A DNA stretch of 49,410 nt from SAR202 cluster bacterium (GCA_013204585.1 JABMNL010000015.1:1-49410); one strand, 5' to 3'; shown: positions 1 to 10,996, counted from the first letter of the stretch. The notes: generated by a model from the letters alone, not told the origin. A program made the numbers and translations.

Positions 1-571
1 GGTCTACCCGTTCCACCAAGGGAATACCAAAGGCGGCGGTTTTTCCGGTGCCCGTATGAGCTTGGCCCACCACATCATTGCCGGCCAAAAGCGGCCCAAT
101 GCAATCAACCTGAATTGGAGTGGGTTCTTTGTAGCCAACTTTATTTAGGGCGCAGGCGACTTCGTAACTCACTTCCTGAGCGCCGAAGAAATGCGGACCG
201 GCCTTATCAGGCATATTTTGGTTCGCAGGCACTGCCCGGATCGGCTGCTCTGCCTGGTTAGAACGCCCATTAATGGGGGCCGGTCTTCTACGGCCAGAGT
301 TGTTGCGGACCGCATTATTTGAGCTTGCCCGATTTGGAGCACTGCGGGCACCACCCTCCTGGTTACGGTCGGGCTGGCTCCGGGTGCCTTGAACACGGCC
401 ATTGGCCACTGGTGCTTTAGGTGGGGCAGGGCTTGGCTCAACTTGGGGGGAAGGAGCGGATACAGTGCCTTGGCTCTTGCGTCCGATGATGCGACGCCAC
501 AGTGGTATGGGTTTCGAAGGCGAATCCTCCTGCGGCAGTGGGGACTCTGAGTTGCGTTTATTAACGATAAT
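1..571 (-). CDS. DEAD-box RNA helicase, N-terminal part (runs off the left edge)
   Basis: ATP-dependent RNA unwinding enzyme of the DEAD-box family, expected to act in RNA remodelling or ribosome assembly. On the minus strand the frame shows the Q motif EPTPIQ and then the Walker A motif AHTGTGKTAAFGIP before leaving the window, so only about 190 residues are present. The core is preceded by about 120 residues rich in Pro, Ser, Arg, Asn and Gln, probably disordered and RNA-binding. The frame has an in-frame TGA at 590-592 and no ATG, GTG or TTG with a ribosome binding site. AAGGA at 579-583 lies 7 nt before ATT at 569-571, so an ATT start (as used by infC) is proposed. A GTG at 407-409 or ATG at 212-214 are alternatives without a Shine-Dalgarno. 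The family call is secure; the start is not. Confidence 0.85.
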   Translation of the reverse strand, partial: MIVNKRNSESPLPQEDSPSKPIPLWRRIIGRKSQGTVSAPSPQVEPSPAPPKAPVANGRVQGTRSQPDRNQEGGARSAPNRASSNNAVRNNSGRRRPAPINGRSNQAEQPIRAVPANQNMPDKAGPHFFGAQEVSYEVACALNKVGYKEPTPIQVDCIGPLLAGNDVVGQAHTGTGKTAAFGIPLVERVD

Positions 572-1018
572 GCAATTTTCCTTGTGCTTTCATTTCCAGA
601 CCAGATGGGCCTTTAAATTTTGGTTGCCGGGCAATAATTTCTGAATGCTTTCCATCGACAAGACCGTCGAGAGGGGACAAGGCCAACGAGACGCAAAGCG
701 TTATTAGAAACTCCCGGAAACCAAAAATTAATTCCGTCCAACTGTATGGAATATTCGGTATTTACCATTCTGATTATACAGTTTCCGCAAGAATTCCAGA
801 AGTGGCCCCATCAACGGGAACCTATCCTCGACTAATTCTTCCACAAGCCGAAACGCGAGATGAAGCCAACTTCTCAATCCGTCAGACACGAATCCTGCCT
901 GTGGTGACCCGCAGCCAATTAACAATTTAGCTTGACACGAACAAATTTCGAAATGCTACCATACGTACCAACTATTGGTCCTCTAGGCTAATCGCGGGCT
1001 GGGAACGAGGAGAACTTG
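572..1018. other. Intergenic region between divergent genes
   Basis: No supportable gene. It should hold the promoters of the leftward helicase gene and the rightward DUF1800 operon; only the latter has a recognisable promoter-like sequence. Confidence 0.5.
932..962 (+). promoter_or_regulatory. Candidate promoter of the DUF1800 operon
   Basis: A perfect -35 hexamer TTGACA at 932-937 is followed 19 nt later by TACCAT, a 4/6 match to the -10 consensus. The spacing is long, so this is tentative. A strong ribosome binding site GAGGAG at 1007-1012 follows, 6 nt before the ATG. Confidence 0.35.
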
Positions 1019-2428
1019 ATGGCAATTGCAGAAAAAGATATCGCCTTGATGGCTCATCTGATGCGGCGTGCCGGTTTCGGTGCCCAATACGATGAAATAA
1101 AAGCCAAAGCAGCGAACGGATATGAACAAACGGTAGAGGAATTGCTGAATCCCCAAGACCATCCAGACGGAATGGACTTGGATTTAGCGGAGCGCTACTT
1201 TCTAGATTGGAATCACCATGTTCGGGGAGTTCCTGAATACCACGCGTGGCGAATGATTAACTCCAAGCGCCAATTGGAAGAGAAGATGATTCTCTTTTGG
1301 CATGGCATTTTGTGCATCTCCGACAGCAAACTACAAAGCTACCCGACCGAGCACAATGAGTTGGAAATGTTCCGTCGTTGCGGGCTGGGCAGCTTTAGAG
1401 ACCTATTAGTCGAGATCTCCAGAGACCCGGCGATGGTCTATTACCTGGACAATTGCCTCAGCCACAAGGGCGCCATCAACGAGAACTACGGACGGGAACT
1501 GCTGGAGTTATTCTCCATGGGTGTGGGAATGGACGGTAAATTCAACTACACCGAGGATGACGTAAAAGAGTGCGCCAGGGCGTTCACCGGCTGGACGATT
1601 GCCAACTCAATACCTCAGCAACCATACGGCCGCTACGCCGCAACATTCCTCTACAACCCAGATGACCACGACGACGAAGAGAAGACTTTCCTGGGCGAGA
1701 CCGGACGCTTCAATGGTGAAGACGTCATAGACATCATCGTTAAGCAGCCGGCGACGGCACGGTTCGTTTCACGCCACCTGTACAACTTCTTTGTCGCCGA
1801 CGACGTTGAGGTTCCGGCCTGGATGGACACACCGCCGAGAGACCCAGAGACCATCACGATGCTCGAAACCGAGTACTTTCGGTCCGGTTACAACATTCGC
1901 TCCATGTTGCGGGTGCTGTTTAACTCCGACGCCTTCAAGAACGCACGCTTCTCCAAGATAAAGAGTCCGATAGAAACGATAATTGGAACTTTGCGTTTGA
2001 TTGGCGACTGGACGACTCCCAAACCTGGCCTAGAATTCATCTTTGATGAGATGAAATACATGGGGCAAGAGATATTGAACCCGCCGTCAGTGGAAGGTTG
2101 GCATACTGGGAGAGAATGGATTGACGGTGGAACTTTGGCGCACCGAATTAACTTCGTCGCCGACGCCGTGTGTGACCCGAATTACCCTGGCATACAAGAG
2201 ATAATCAACAAATTGGCCGCGAAGGGACCAACAATTTCCCCTGAAGACATGGTGTCCGGTTGTCTTCAGATGTTGGGCGATTACGAAATGGCCGATGCGA
2301 CCTGCAGCATGCTGGTGGCCCACGCCGAGAATGGCGCTGAATTGCGCACCGATGCCGAAGAGTTCCCGACGCGAGTCGGCCAAACTCTTCAGATGATTGT
2401 TGCCACTAAAGAATACCTATACGCCTAA
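1019..2428 (+). CDS. DUF1800 family protein
   Basis: A 469-aa member of the DUF1800 family, whose biochemical role is unknown but which is usually encoded next to a DUF1501 protein, as here. The family hallmarks are visible in order: HLMRRAGFGA near the N-terminus, KMILFWHGIL, the central NENYGRELLELFSMGVG block followed by the ARAFTGW motif, and PPSVEGWHTGREWI near residue 360. No signal peptide is evident. The ATG at 1019 is preferred over the TTG directly before it because GAGGAG lies 6 nt upstream of the ATG. It is the first gene of a three-gene operon, 57 nt ahead of the DUF1501 gene. Confidence 0.9.
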   Translation: MAIAEKDIALMAHLMRRAGFGAQYDEIKAKAANGYEQTVEELLNPQDHPDGMDLDLAERYFLDWNHHVRGVPEYHAWRMINSKRQLEEKMILFWHGILCISDSKLQSYPTEHNELEMFRRCGLGSFRDLLVEISRDPAMVYYLDNCLSHKGAINENYGRELLELFSMGVGMDGKFNYTEDDVKECARAFTGWTIANSIPQQPYGRYAATFLYNPDDHDDEEKTFLGETGRFNGEDVIDIIVKQPATARFVSRHLYNFFVADDVEVPAWMDTPPRDPETITMLETEYFRSGYNIRSMLRVLFNSDAFKNARFSKIKSPIETIIGTLRLIGDWTTPKPGLEFIFDEMKYMGQEILNPPSVEGWHTGREWIDGGTLAHRINFVADAVCDPNYPGIQEIINKLAAKGPTISPEDMVSGCLQMLGDYEMADATCSMLVAHAENGAELRTDAEEFPTRVGQTLQMIVATKEYLYA

Positions 2429-2485
2429 CTCGCTTCGGCAGTTGGACCCGCTAAAAATAAAGCCCCTTTTAGATAGGAGTACATC

Positions 2486-3622
2486 TTGACCTCCAACAAA
2501 AAAGACCCGGTGCTAGTGGTACTTCAAATGTCGGGCGCATACGACGCCCTGAATACCATAATTCCCTATAACGACCCTCTGTATAAAGACTACCGGCAGG
2601 TGTTGAAAGTTGAGCCGGAAGAGGTTCTCGCAATTGATGACAAGGTGGGTTTCCACCCAGCAATGGCGCCGATTAAAGCGCTGTACGACCAAGGAAAGGT
2701 CGCTGTTATTCAGGGTATCGGCTATCCCAATCCCATCCGGTCTCATTTCCGATCCATGGACATCTGGCATACCGCCGAGCCCACGAAAATGGGCATGGAC
2801 GGATGGCTAGGCCGGGCTATCAGAGACTTGGATCCCCACAAAGAGAACGTGTTAACTGCGGTTAACTTTGGCCGCGGACTACCAAGGGCACTGGCTTCAA
2901 GCGGAGTCTCCGTCGCTTCAGTAGGTAACCTGGAATCCCTGGGCGTGCTAACTGGCATCGAAGGCAAAGACCAGAGAACCGAAGCATTGGATATATTCGC
3001 GAGAATGTATTCTCCGATGATTGGTTCCGGCCCAGCCAACGACTATCTGTCCCAGACCGGGTTGGACGCCCTAAAAGGGGCCGACATTCTTAGCACAGCG
3101 CCTGGCCGATACTCTTCTACGGTGGAATACAACGGCGACCAGTTTGCCCAATGGCTAAAGAACATCGCCCAAGTGCATCTGGGCGACTTTGGCACCCGCG
3201 TTTTCTACACCGGCCTTAACCCTGGTGCCTTCGATACCCACGCCAACCAGACCACCGGCTTCCCCAAGCTATGGTCCGAAGTCTCCAACGCCGTAAGCGA
3301 CTTTTACCAGGATTTAAAAGAGCATCAAGCTGGCGAAGAAGTGGTGATGTTACTGTTCACCGAGTTCGGTCGGCGGGTGCAGGAGAACGGCTCTGGTACT
3401 GACCACGGTTCTGGCAGCGTGGCCTTTGCCATTGGCGACCGGGTAGAAGGCGGACTGTACGGAGAATATCCTTCCCTGGAACCAGACAAGCTGGACGAAG
3501 GCGACCTTCGGTGGAACAACGACTTCCGTAGCACCTACGCCACCCTGCTGGAGAAATGGATGGGCCTGGATTCCAAATCCATTCTCGCCGAATCGTACGA
3601 GCAGTTCGATTTTATCAAGTAA
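2486..3622 (+). CDS. DUF1501 family protein
   Basis: A 378-aa protein of the DUF1501 family, which belongs to the alkaline-phosphatase/sulfatase-like fold group; substrate unknown. Recognisable blocks are LVVLQMSGAYDALNTIIPYND at the N-terminus, GFHPAMAPIKALYDQGKVAV, the GYPNPIRSHFRSMDIWHT motif, FDTHANQT, and the LLFTEFGRRVQENGSGTDHG block typical of the C-terminal half. Many family members carry a Tat signal; this one starts directly at the catalytic domain and looks cytoplasmic. The start is TTG at 2486, chosen because AGGAG (2475-2479) is 6 nt upstream and the frame begins with the family's usual first strand. It is co-transcribed with the DUF1800 and NHL genes. Confidence 0.9.
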   Translation: MTSNKKDPVLVVLQMSGAYDALNTIIPYNDPLYKDYRQVLKVEPEEVLAIDDKVGFHPAMAPIKALYDQGKVAVIQGIGYPNPIRSHFRSMDIWHTAEPTKMGMDGWLGRAIRDLDPHKENVLTAVNFGRGLPRALASSGVSVASVGNLESLGVLTGIEGKDQRTEALDIFARMYSPMIGSGPANDYLSQTGLDALKGADILSTAPGRYSSTVEYNGDQFAQWLKNIAQVHLGDFGTRVFYTGLNPGAFDTHANQTTGFPKLWSEVSNAVSDFYQDLKEHQAGEEVVMLLFTEFGRRVQENGSGTDHGSGSVAFAIGDRVEGGLYGEYPSLEPDKLDEGDLRWNNDFRSTYATLLEKWMGLDSKSILAESYEQFDFIK

Positions 3623-3678
3623 CCCTATTTGCCCTTGGCAATAGGTCTCTAGAAAATAGAACAACACCGTGAGGAAAA

Positions 3679-4713
3679 ATGGTTACTCAGATTAAGCCTG
3701 TAACATTCCGCTATAGCCACACCATTGGACGGCAGGAAACCCGTGGCGGCGACGGATTCTTCAATCCAGTTGCTATTGCCTGCGGCGAAGGTAACCGGCT
3801 ATACGTTCTAAGTCGCGGCACCGAAACCCCGGTATTCTTCCCCTGCAAGAGGGTCACCATCTGTACGGTGGACGAAGAGTACATCGGGCAGTTCGGTAAT
3901 AAGGTCCACCCCGAAGACGCGGTCCGGTCCGCTCCCGATGGCTCCCTGTTCTGGCCCACATCGGTCGCCCTCGATAACCGGGGCAACGCCTATGTGGCCG
4001 ATGAGTGGCTGAACCGAATCTCCATGTTTACCAAGGACGGTGACTGGATTGGCCAATGGGGAACGCCTGGCGAAGGCGACGGGGAGATTAACCGCCCTTC
4101 CGGAATGGCCTTCGACAATAACAACAACCTCTACATGGTGGACAGCGTTAATCATCGTATCCAGGTATTCACCACCGATGGCAAGTTCCTGTTCAAGTGG
4201 GGCGTTAATGGGAGCGGCGACGGAGAGCTCAACTTTCCTTGGGGCATAGATATCGACAAGAACGGCGATGTGTACGTGGCGGATTGGCGCAACGACCGAA
4301 TCCAAAAATTCGCCCCAGACGGCCAGTTCCTGATGAAGTTCGGCTCTTCCGGGCAAGGCGACGGGGAGTTCAACCGGCCCACTGGAGTCGCCGTTGATAA
4401 TGACGGGACAATTTATGTAACCGACTTTAAAAACGACCGCCTTCAGGTGTTTAGCGCTGATGGCAGCTTCATCACCAAGCTGACCGGAGAGGCCGGTTTG
4501 TCCAAATGGGGCAGAGAACGGGTAGAAATAGACCCGGTGGCCGTCAGGGGAAGGGAGAAGGCCCAGGGTCTGGAAGAACGCGAGAAAGTGTTCCAGGGAC
4601 CGATTGCGGTGGACGTTGATGACGAAGGCAGGGTATTTGTAGTGGAGTGCTCCCGCTCCCGCCTCCAAGTATTCCAGAAGCAGACCGCCACATTCTCGGG
4701 CGGCTCACTTTAG
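3679..4713 (+). CDS. NHL-repeat beta-propeller protein
   Basis: A 344-aa protein built of about six NHL repeats that should fold as a beta-propeller, a scaffold for protein or ligand binding rather than a specific catalyst. The repeats are visible as the recurring pattern of NRPxGxAxDxxGxxYVxDxxNxRIQxF followed by DGxFLxKWGxxGxGDGE, from about residue 90 to 260, with less regular blades at both ends. No signal peptide is apparent, unlike many secreted NHL proteins. GAGGAAAA precedes the ATG. It is the last gene of the DUF1800-DUF1501-NHL operon, 56 nt after the DUF1501 stop, and is followed by a strong terminator. The function of the set is not known. Confidence 0.88.
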   Translation: MVTQIKPVTFRYSHTIGRQETRGGDGFFNPVAIACGEGNRLYVLSRGTETPVFFPCKRVTICTVDEEYIGQFGNKVHPEDAVRSAPDGSLFWPTSVALDNRGNAYVADEWLNRISMFTKDGDWIGQWGTPGEGDGEINRPSGMAFDNNNNLYMVDSVNHRIQVFTTDGKFLFKWGVNGSGDGELNFPWGIDIDKNGDVYVADWRNDRIQKFAPDGQFLMKFGSSGQGDGEFNRPTGVAVDNDGTIYVTDFKNDRLQVFSADGSFITKLTGEAGLSKWGRERVEIDPVAVRGREKAQGLEEREKVFQGPIAVDVDDEGRVFVVECSRSRLQVFQKQTATFSGGSL

Positions 4714-4736
4714 ATTCGTAGCCAATGGCAACAAAG

Positions 4737-4774
4737 ATAAGCCGGTGTCCCATAAAAATGGGACACCGGCTTAT
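4737..4774. terminator. Hairpin terminator between convergent genes
   Basis: A perfect 16-bp stem (4737-4752 with 4759-4774) with loop TAAAAA, 24 nt after the NHL stop. It can serve both this operon and the convergent small gene that ends at 4830. Confidence 0.85.
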
Positions 4775-4829
4775 TTGCGGTCTAGGTTCTTGGAAAAATC
4801 TCCGTGCTAACGTTCCGTTTGTGGAAACT

Positions 4830-5294
4830 TTAGGCGGCGATTAGTCCTTGTTCGATGGCCTTAGCAAGCAGACCGTCTTCTTCTTTCAAACGGGCCATGA
4901 TGGACTCAGACGCAGCCCCGAGCAATTCCTGGTCGAGCAACTTGGCCTCATCCGGGAATCCTGCTTCCGCAAGTAGCTCTTGTCCATTTTCCTTTATTTG
5001 GGCCAACGACCAAGCAATCTGACCTTCGATGTCTCTAACGTCGTCCGGGAATTCAACGTGAGAGCCGCCAGCGCCGAGCTTGTCATAGCCACCCTTGTGC
5101 CAGTGGCCACGTGGGCCGTGGGGGTCGTAGCGAATGACTTCTTCGCCTTTGATATCAACTCCGAACGTCGGGCCGCCCATCTTGCTTTTCAGGCACCGAA
5201 CGGGCCATAGGTAAATCGTGATATCTCCCGATTTGTCTAACGGGCGTACCAGTACCTTCCCCAAATAAGACTCGCCATCTATCATCGTAGCCAT
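4830..5294 (-). CDS. Hypothetical protein, 154 aa
   Basis: Not recognised with confidence. The 154-residue product has a beta-rich N-terminal half with a YDPHGPRGHWHKGGYD segment around residues 73-88, three histidines and several charged residues, reminiscent of small TumE-like or DUF-type folds with an RYD...H..H motif, and a helical C-terminal half with acidic heptad-like segments. The start is the ATG at 5292-5294 because GAGGAG lies 9 nt upstream; the open frame continues further upstream but without another ribosome binding site. It is transcribed divergently from the flavin monooxygenase at 5543 and convergently with the NHL operon, so it stands alone. No signal peptide or membrane segment. 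Confidence 0.7.
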   Translation of the reverse strand: MATMIDGESYLGKVLVRPLDKSGDITIYLWPVRCLKSKMGGPTFGVDIKGEEVIRYDPHGPRGHWHKGGYDKLGAGGSHVEFPDDVRDIEGQIAWSLAQIKENGQELLAEAGFPDEAKLLDQELLGAASESIMARLKEEDGLLAKAIEQGLIAA

Positions 5295-5542
5295 GCAACA
5301 TCTCTCCTCGGCCATTTTTAGAGTAACTGCCGTTGCACGAGATATTACCACAGCAGCAAAGCTTTGAAGCCGTTGGCCCTTCACCACTCGCTTGGGGTAA
5401 AATGCACCAACATTAGTTCCCAAAGTTATATTGGCAAGAGTAAATATGGTCATTACGGTGGCTCTTAAGAATTGGGAGTAGTTCCGTTCGTGGCAGCTGT
5501 TCATGACCACCAAGATATTCGGGAACCGTAAGGAGCGAGAAT

Positions 5543-7177
5543 ATGGCAAGCACTTCACAACAAACGGCGACCGCCGGTACCGACCAGTCCGGTGAAGTTG
5601 AGCAGTTTGACGCAATCATCATCGGCGCTGGGGTTACTGGCCTTTATTCATTGTACCGGTTGCGGGAGCTAGGGCTCTCCGTCAAGTCTTTCGATGATGG
5701 CAGCGGCATCGGCGGCACCTGGTTTTGGAACCGCTATCCGGGGTGTCGTTTCGACTCTGAGAGTTATTCCTACGGGTACTCGTTCTCAGAGGAACTCCTC
5801 CAAGAATGGGACTGGAAAGAACATTATTCCGCCCAGCCAGATACCGAACGCTACCTGAACTATGTGGCAGACAAGTTCGACCTGCGCAAACACATTCGAT
5901 TAAATTCGCGAGTGGTCTCGGCCGTCTTTGACGAAAACGAAAGCCTTTGGCAGGTCGAAATGGAGGATGGACACCGAGCGCGGGGTCAATTCCTGATTAC
6001 TTCGATTGGCATTCTGTCCGCAAGCTACATTCCAGACTTCGAGGGAATCCACAGCTTCAAAGGCCCCTGGACCCACCCTGGCAAATGGCCGAAGGAAGGC
6101 ATGGACCTGGCAGGCAAGCGGGTTGGAGTTATCGGCACCGGGGCCACCGGCGTCCAACTCATTACCGAGATTGCAAAAGAAGTCGGCCACCTGACGGTAT
6201 TCCAACGGACGGCCAATTTCTGTGCACCACTCCGAAATGGGCCCATTGACGACGAAACGCAAAAGAAAATTAAGGCGAGCTATCCAGAGATTTTCAAGAA
6301 GTGTGCCGAAACCAATGGCTCGTTTATGCACCAATTCGACACCCGGTCGGCCATGGCAGTCTCACCCGAAGAACGCCTCGAGCAATATGAAAGGCTTTGG
6401 TTGGAGGGTGGCTTCGCCAAATGGCTGTCCAATTTCTACGACGTCATGGTTCCCGGAGAAGCCAACGAGGACTACGCCGAATTCTTCCGCAACAAAATTC
6501 GTGAGCGCGTCAATGACCCAGTGATAGCGGAAATGCTTGTGCCCAAAGACCATATGTTTGGCTCCAAGCGCCTCCCCTGTGAGAGCGGGTACTACGAGGT
6601 CTATAACCAGGACAACGTCTCGCTGATTGACGTGCGCAAGGCCCCCATCGAGCGCATCACCCCCAAAGGAGTAAAGACCACCGACGCCGAATACGAACTG
6701 GACGTTATCATCTACGCCACGGGATACGACGCCGTGACTGGGTCGTTGAACAAGATAGACATCCACGGCATTGGCGACGAGATACTAAAGGAGAAATTTG
6801 CCGGAGGCCCGCGTACTTACATGGGCGTCCAGAGCGCCGGTTTCCCCAATCTTTTCACCATCAACGCAGCCTCGGTCGGCAACTTCGTCAGGGCCGCCGA
6901 GCCACTTGTGGACTGGGTGAGCGAAGCAATTTGCTACGTGCGCGATAATAACTTCAAGCGCATTTCGCCCACACCCGAAGCGGAAGATACCTGGACCAAG
7001 CACGTTTCTGAGGCGGGCGCTAACATCCTCCGCTCACAGGCCGACTCTTGGTTTGTGGGAGCAAACATTCCCGGTAAAGCGCGGGTCTTGCTCACCGCTC
7101 CAGACACCGCCCCACAAATGCGCGCCAAGCGTGATGCGGTTGCGGCCAACGGCTACGAAGGGTTCATACTGGAGTAA
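5543..7177 (+). CDS. Baeyer-Villiger-type flavin monooxygenase
   Basis: A 544-aa FAD- and NADPH-dependent monooxygenase of the cyclohexanone/steroid monooxygenase class, expected to insert oxygen next to a ketone carbonyl. Evidence: an N-terminal Rossmann motif GAGVTG (residues 28-33), the GGTWFWNRYPGCRFD block (57-71), the type I Baeyer-Villiger fingerprint FKGPWTHPGKWP (about 172-183) and a second nucleotide-binding motif GTGATG (about 198-203). Length fits the family. AAGGAG is 8 nt before the ATG. The first 20 residues are a Ser/Thr/Gln-rich tail before the FAD domain. It is a single-gene transcript with a terminator directly downstream. The actual substrate cannot be told from sequence; the enzyme could also act on nitrogen or sulfur centres. 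Confidence 0.9.
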   Translation: MASTSQQTATAGTDQSGEVEQFDAIIIGAGVTGLYSLYRLRELGLSVKSFDDGSGIGGTWFWNRYPGCRFDSESYSYGYSFSEELLQEWDWKEHYSAQPDTERYLNYVADKFDLRKHIRLNSRVVSAVFDENESLWQVEMEDGHRARGQFLITSIGILSASYIPDFEGIHSFKGPWTHPGKWPKEGMDLAGKRVGVIGTGATGVQLITEIAKEVGHLTVFQRTANFCAPLRNGPIDDETQKKIKASYPEIFKKCAETNGSFMHQFDTRSAMAVSPEERLEQYERLWLEGGFAKWLSNFYDVMVPGEANEDYAEFFRNKIRERVNDPVIAEMLVPKDHMFGSKRLPCESGYYEVYNQDNVSLIDVRKAPIERITPKGVKTTDAEYELDVIIYATGYDAVTGSLNKIDIHGIGDEILKEKFAGGPRTYMGVQSAGFPNLFTINAASVGNFVRAAEPLVDWVSEAICYVRDNNFKRISPTPEAEDTWTKHVSEAGANILRSQADSWFVGANIPGKARVLLTAPDTAPQMRAKRDAVAANGYEGFILE

Positions 7178-7208
7178 GCTTCCTTAGCCCTACAAATTAC
7201 GCACACAC

Positions 7209-7246
7209 AAAAACGCCCCGGCTTTTTCGAGCCGGGGCGTTTTTTA
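7209..7246. terminator. Bidirectional hairpin terminator
   Basis: A 15-bp stem (7209-7223 with 7230-7244) with core ACGCCCCGGCT, A-tract before and T-tract after. It sits between the monooxygenase and the convergent bicupin gene and can end both transcripts. Confidence 0.9.
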
Positions 7247-7265
7247 GTAGCTAGACTAATGGGGC

Positions 7266-7979
7266 TTAATGTTCCGCTGTTTCCGAAGCTACGGGGTTGT
7301 AGGTTACCCGTACTACCGGGGCCTGGGATTCATTCTTCCACTGGTGGTGTTCATTGGGCGGCACCAACATGGCGTCCCCTTGGGATACGGTGTAGTCCTT
7401 GCCACCGCAGACGAAGGTCGCCGTGCCTTCCAGCACATACACCACATGTTCCCATTCGTGGGTGTGTCCACCGGTATCTGGGTGGCTGACCGCACCCGGC
7501 TGCATCGGGTTGTTATGCAGCATTATGTAATTGGTTGCGCCATCTTTACTGCTAATCAGCACGTGGCCCACCTTCCGGTCCAGTTCGCTATGGTGCCGGA
7601 TTACCGGCGGCTGCCCAGTGCCCGGCCCGCCGTCCTTCGGCGCCCCCCCGCTTTGGGCCGCAATTAGCGGGTTAATCTCAATACGGTGGATGTTGCCCTG
7701 TCCGCCGTCATTCAACGTGTAGTGGTCAACGTTGGGCGGAATGAACATAGCGTCGCCAGCCTTAACTGGGTACTGCTTGCCATCGCAATGCAGCGTACCG
7801 CTACCCTCGATGATATAGACCTCATGCTCCCAGGGGTGAATATGGTGAGAGCTGGTGCCGCCCGGTGGGATCTCCGAGTAGGACATCGTGCAGGTGGGCG
7901 GATTGTCGTCCAGAGTTATCATCCGAGCCGCCTTGGTCCCATCGAAGACATCGCGTACGTTTCTAATTACCGGTTCCAT
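7266..7979 (-). CDS. Bicupin protein
   Basis: A 237-aa protein with two cupin beta-barrels. The first (about residues 34-95) has HHIHPWEHE followed by the second cupin motif GDAMFIPPNVDHY; the second (about 160-225) has GHTHEWEHVVYVLEG and GDAMLVPPNEHHQW. Both barrels keep the His/His/Glu/His set that binds a divalent metal, so each could be active. Such bicupins can be dioxygenases, isomerases or sugar/small-molecule binding proteins; the reaction is not predictable here. AGGAGG is 8 nt upstream of the ATG. The gene is monocistronic and converges on the flavin monooxygenase. Confidence 0.85.
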   Translation of the reverse strand: MEPVIRNVRDVFDGTKAARMITLDDNPPTCTMSYSEIPPGGTSSHHIHPWEHEVYIIEGSGTLHCDGKQYPVKAGDAMFIPPNVDHYTLNDGGQGNIHRIEINPLIAAQSGGAPKDGGPGTGQPPVIRHHSELDRKVGHVLISSKDGATNYIMLHNNPMQPGAVSHPDTGGHTHEWEHVVYVLEGTATFVCGGKDYTVSQGDAMLVPPNEHHQWKNESQAPVVRVTYNPVASETAEH

Positions 7980-8260
7980 AGTCGTAACCTCCTAATACAA
8001 ATGCATTACCATTGGCGGCTCAGGGCCTGGAGTAACCAATGCGTTTCAAACTTGAGGTGCGTAGTCCTAGCCAGCAGATACATTCCTGTGGCCGAAGCAG
8101 CGCAGCCTGATTATAGTGGCGGACGAGTCTTTTTCAAAGTGACGGAAATCCAGGGCCAAGCGGTTAGATATTTGGCTTTAGGTAAGAGAAAGAAACACCT
8201 ATCGCTGGCAAAAATCCAAAATAAATAGTTCTAGACCATTGGATTATAAAATTTGCCCAT

Positions 8261-8304
8261 AAGTTAAGAAGCGGTCCCTGTAAACAGGGACCGCTTCTTA
8301 ACTT
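8261..8304. terminator. Long perfect hairpin, probable terminator
   Basis: A 20-bp perfect stem (8261-8280 with 8285-8304) with a 4-nt TAAA loop, about 155 nt downstream of the groEL stop on the minus strand. The outer base pairs are A/T rich, so it resembles a bidirectional terminator, although no pure T-tract follows. Confidence 0.6.
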
Positions 8305-8367
8305 CTAGAATTCGGGATTCCATCCCAGCAATATGCCTGCGCATCGGCCTATCCGGTGCTTAGGCAG

Positions 8368-8398
8368 GCCCAAAGTCCTTCAGTGATGGACTTTGGGC
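8368..8398. terminator. Hairpin downstream of groEL
   Basis: An 11-bp perfect stem (GCCCAAAGTCC with GGACTTTGGGC) and 9-nt loop about 60 nt after the groEL stop. No T-tract follows, so it may stabilise the transcript end rather than terminate it. Confidence 0.4.
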
Positions 8399-8458
8399 GG
8401 TATTGCTTGGGACCATTGTGCCTTAACTGGATTCTTAGTTGTTCCCTTAGTAAGCGAC

Positions 8459-10487
<2,029 letters not shown>

Positions 10488-10690
10488 CTTGTTCTCCTCA
10501 CGTTGATTCTGTATTTTTTCTTTATGTTTGAGTCCAATCGGTCCAGTCGAGCGCTAGCAGTGGCCTTTGAAGGGCCGTTGTATTACAAAAACATTTCCGC
10601 CTTTTCTAATGGGTGATTCGCGTAAGAATTATTGGGTGAAACGCATCTAAGATGCTGCCTGTCAGGTTTCAATTCGGTTCGACTGACCGG

Positions 10691-10996
10691 CTAACGCCGC
10701 TTGGTCAGTTCCTCAATCTCCCTTTCAATAAGGGTGGATTCAAAACCCAACGCCACCGCGCTCGCCACGTCCTGTCGGGCTTCTTTGTCCTTGCCCAGGA
10801 GTGTGTAGGCAAACGCCCGAGCCGAATAAGACTCGGCCAATTCAGGGGCTAATTGTACGGCTTTGTTGTAATCCTTGATAGCTTGTAAGTAGCGGCCCAC
10901 GCGCCGGTAGGCATCGCCCCGGAGGTTGTAGGCTCTAGCGCTCTTGGGGCCAAGACGGACTGCCTGGTTGTAGGCGGCCATCGCCTCGTTGGTCAT
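10691..10996 (-). CDS. Small tetratricopeptide-repeat protein
   Basis: A roughly 101-aa all-helical protein with about two and a half TPR units: the repeats include AMAAYNQAVRLGPKSARAYN, AIKDYNKAVQLAPELAESYS and a final EARQDVASAVALG helix, then a charged ELTKRR tail. TPRs mediate protein-protein contacts; no partner can be named. The ATG at 10994-10996 is preferred because AAGGA is 5 nt upstream; the frame extends 14 codons further to a GTG at 11036-11038 that has no ribosome binding site. It lies 203 nt upstream of groES on the same strand, so it could be in the same transcription direction but is probably separate. Confidence 0.75.
   Translation of the reverse strand: MTNEAMAAYNQAVRLGPKSARAYNLRGDAYRRVGRYLQAIKDYNKAVQLAPELAESYSARAFAYTLLGKDKEARQDVASAVALGFESTLIEREIEELTKRR

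Larger units (their letters stand above)
7980..8458. other. Intergenic region with two hairpins
   Basis: About 480 nt with no supportable gene. It should hold the bicupin promoter (minus strand) and contains a 20-bp hairpin at 8261-8304 and an 11-bp hairpin at 8368-8398 downstream of groEL. Confidence 0.5.

Noticed and set aside
728-925. A 65-codon minus-strand frame in the first intergenic region
   Set aside because: No ribosome binding site and no recognisable sequence; its 5' end lies just upstream of the candidate operon promoter at 932.
3808-4668. A 286-codon open frame on the strand opposite the NHL gene
   Set aside because: It lies wholly within a clear NHL-repeat gene, has no ribosome binding site and gives a sequence without recognisable domains; the length is a by-product of repeat composition.
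10488-10690. CIRCE-type (HrcA) operator upstream of groES
   Set aside because: Only one half-site-like sequence (CTAGCGCTC) is present; the mirror half matches at four of nine positions.
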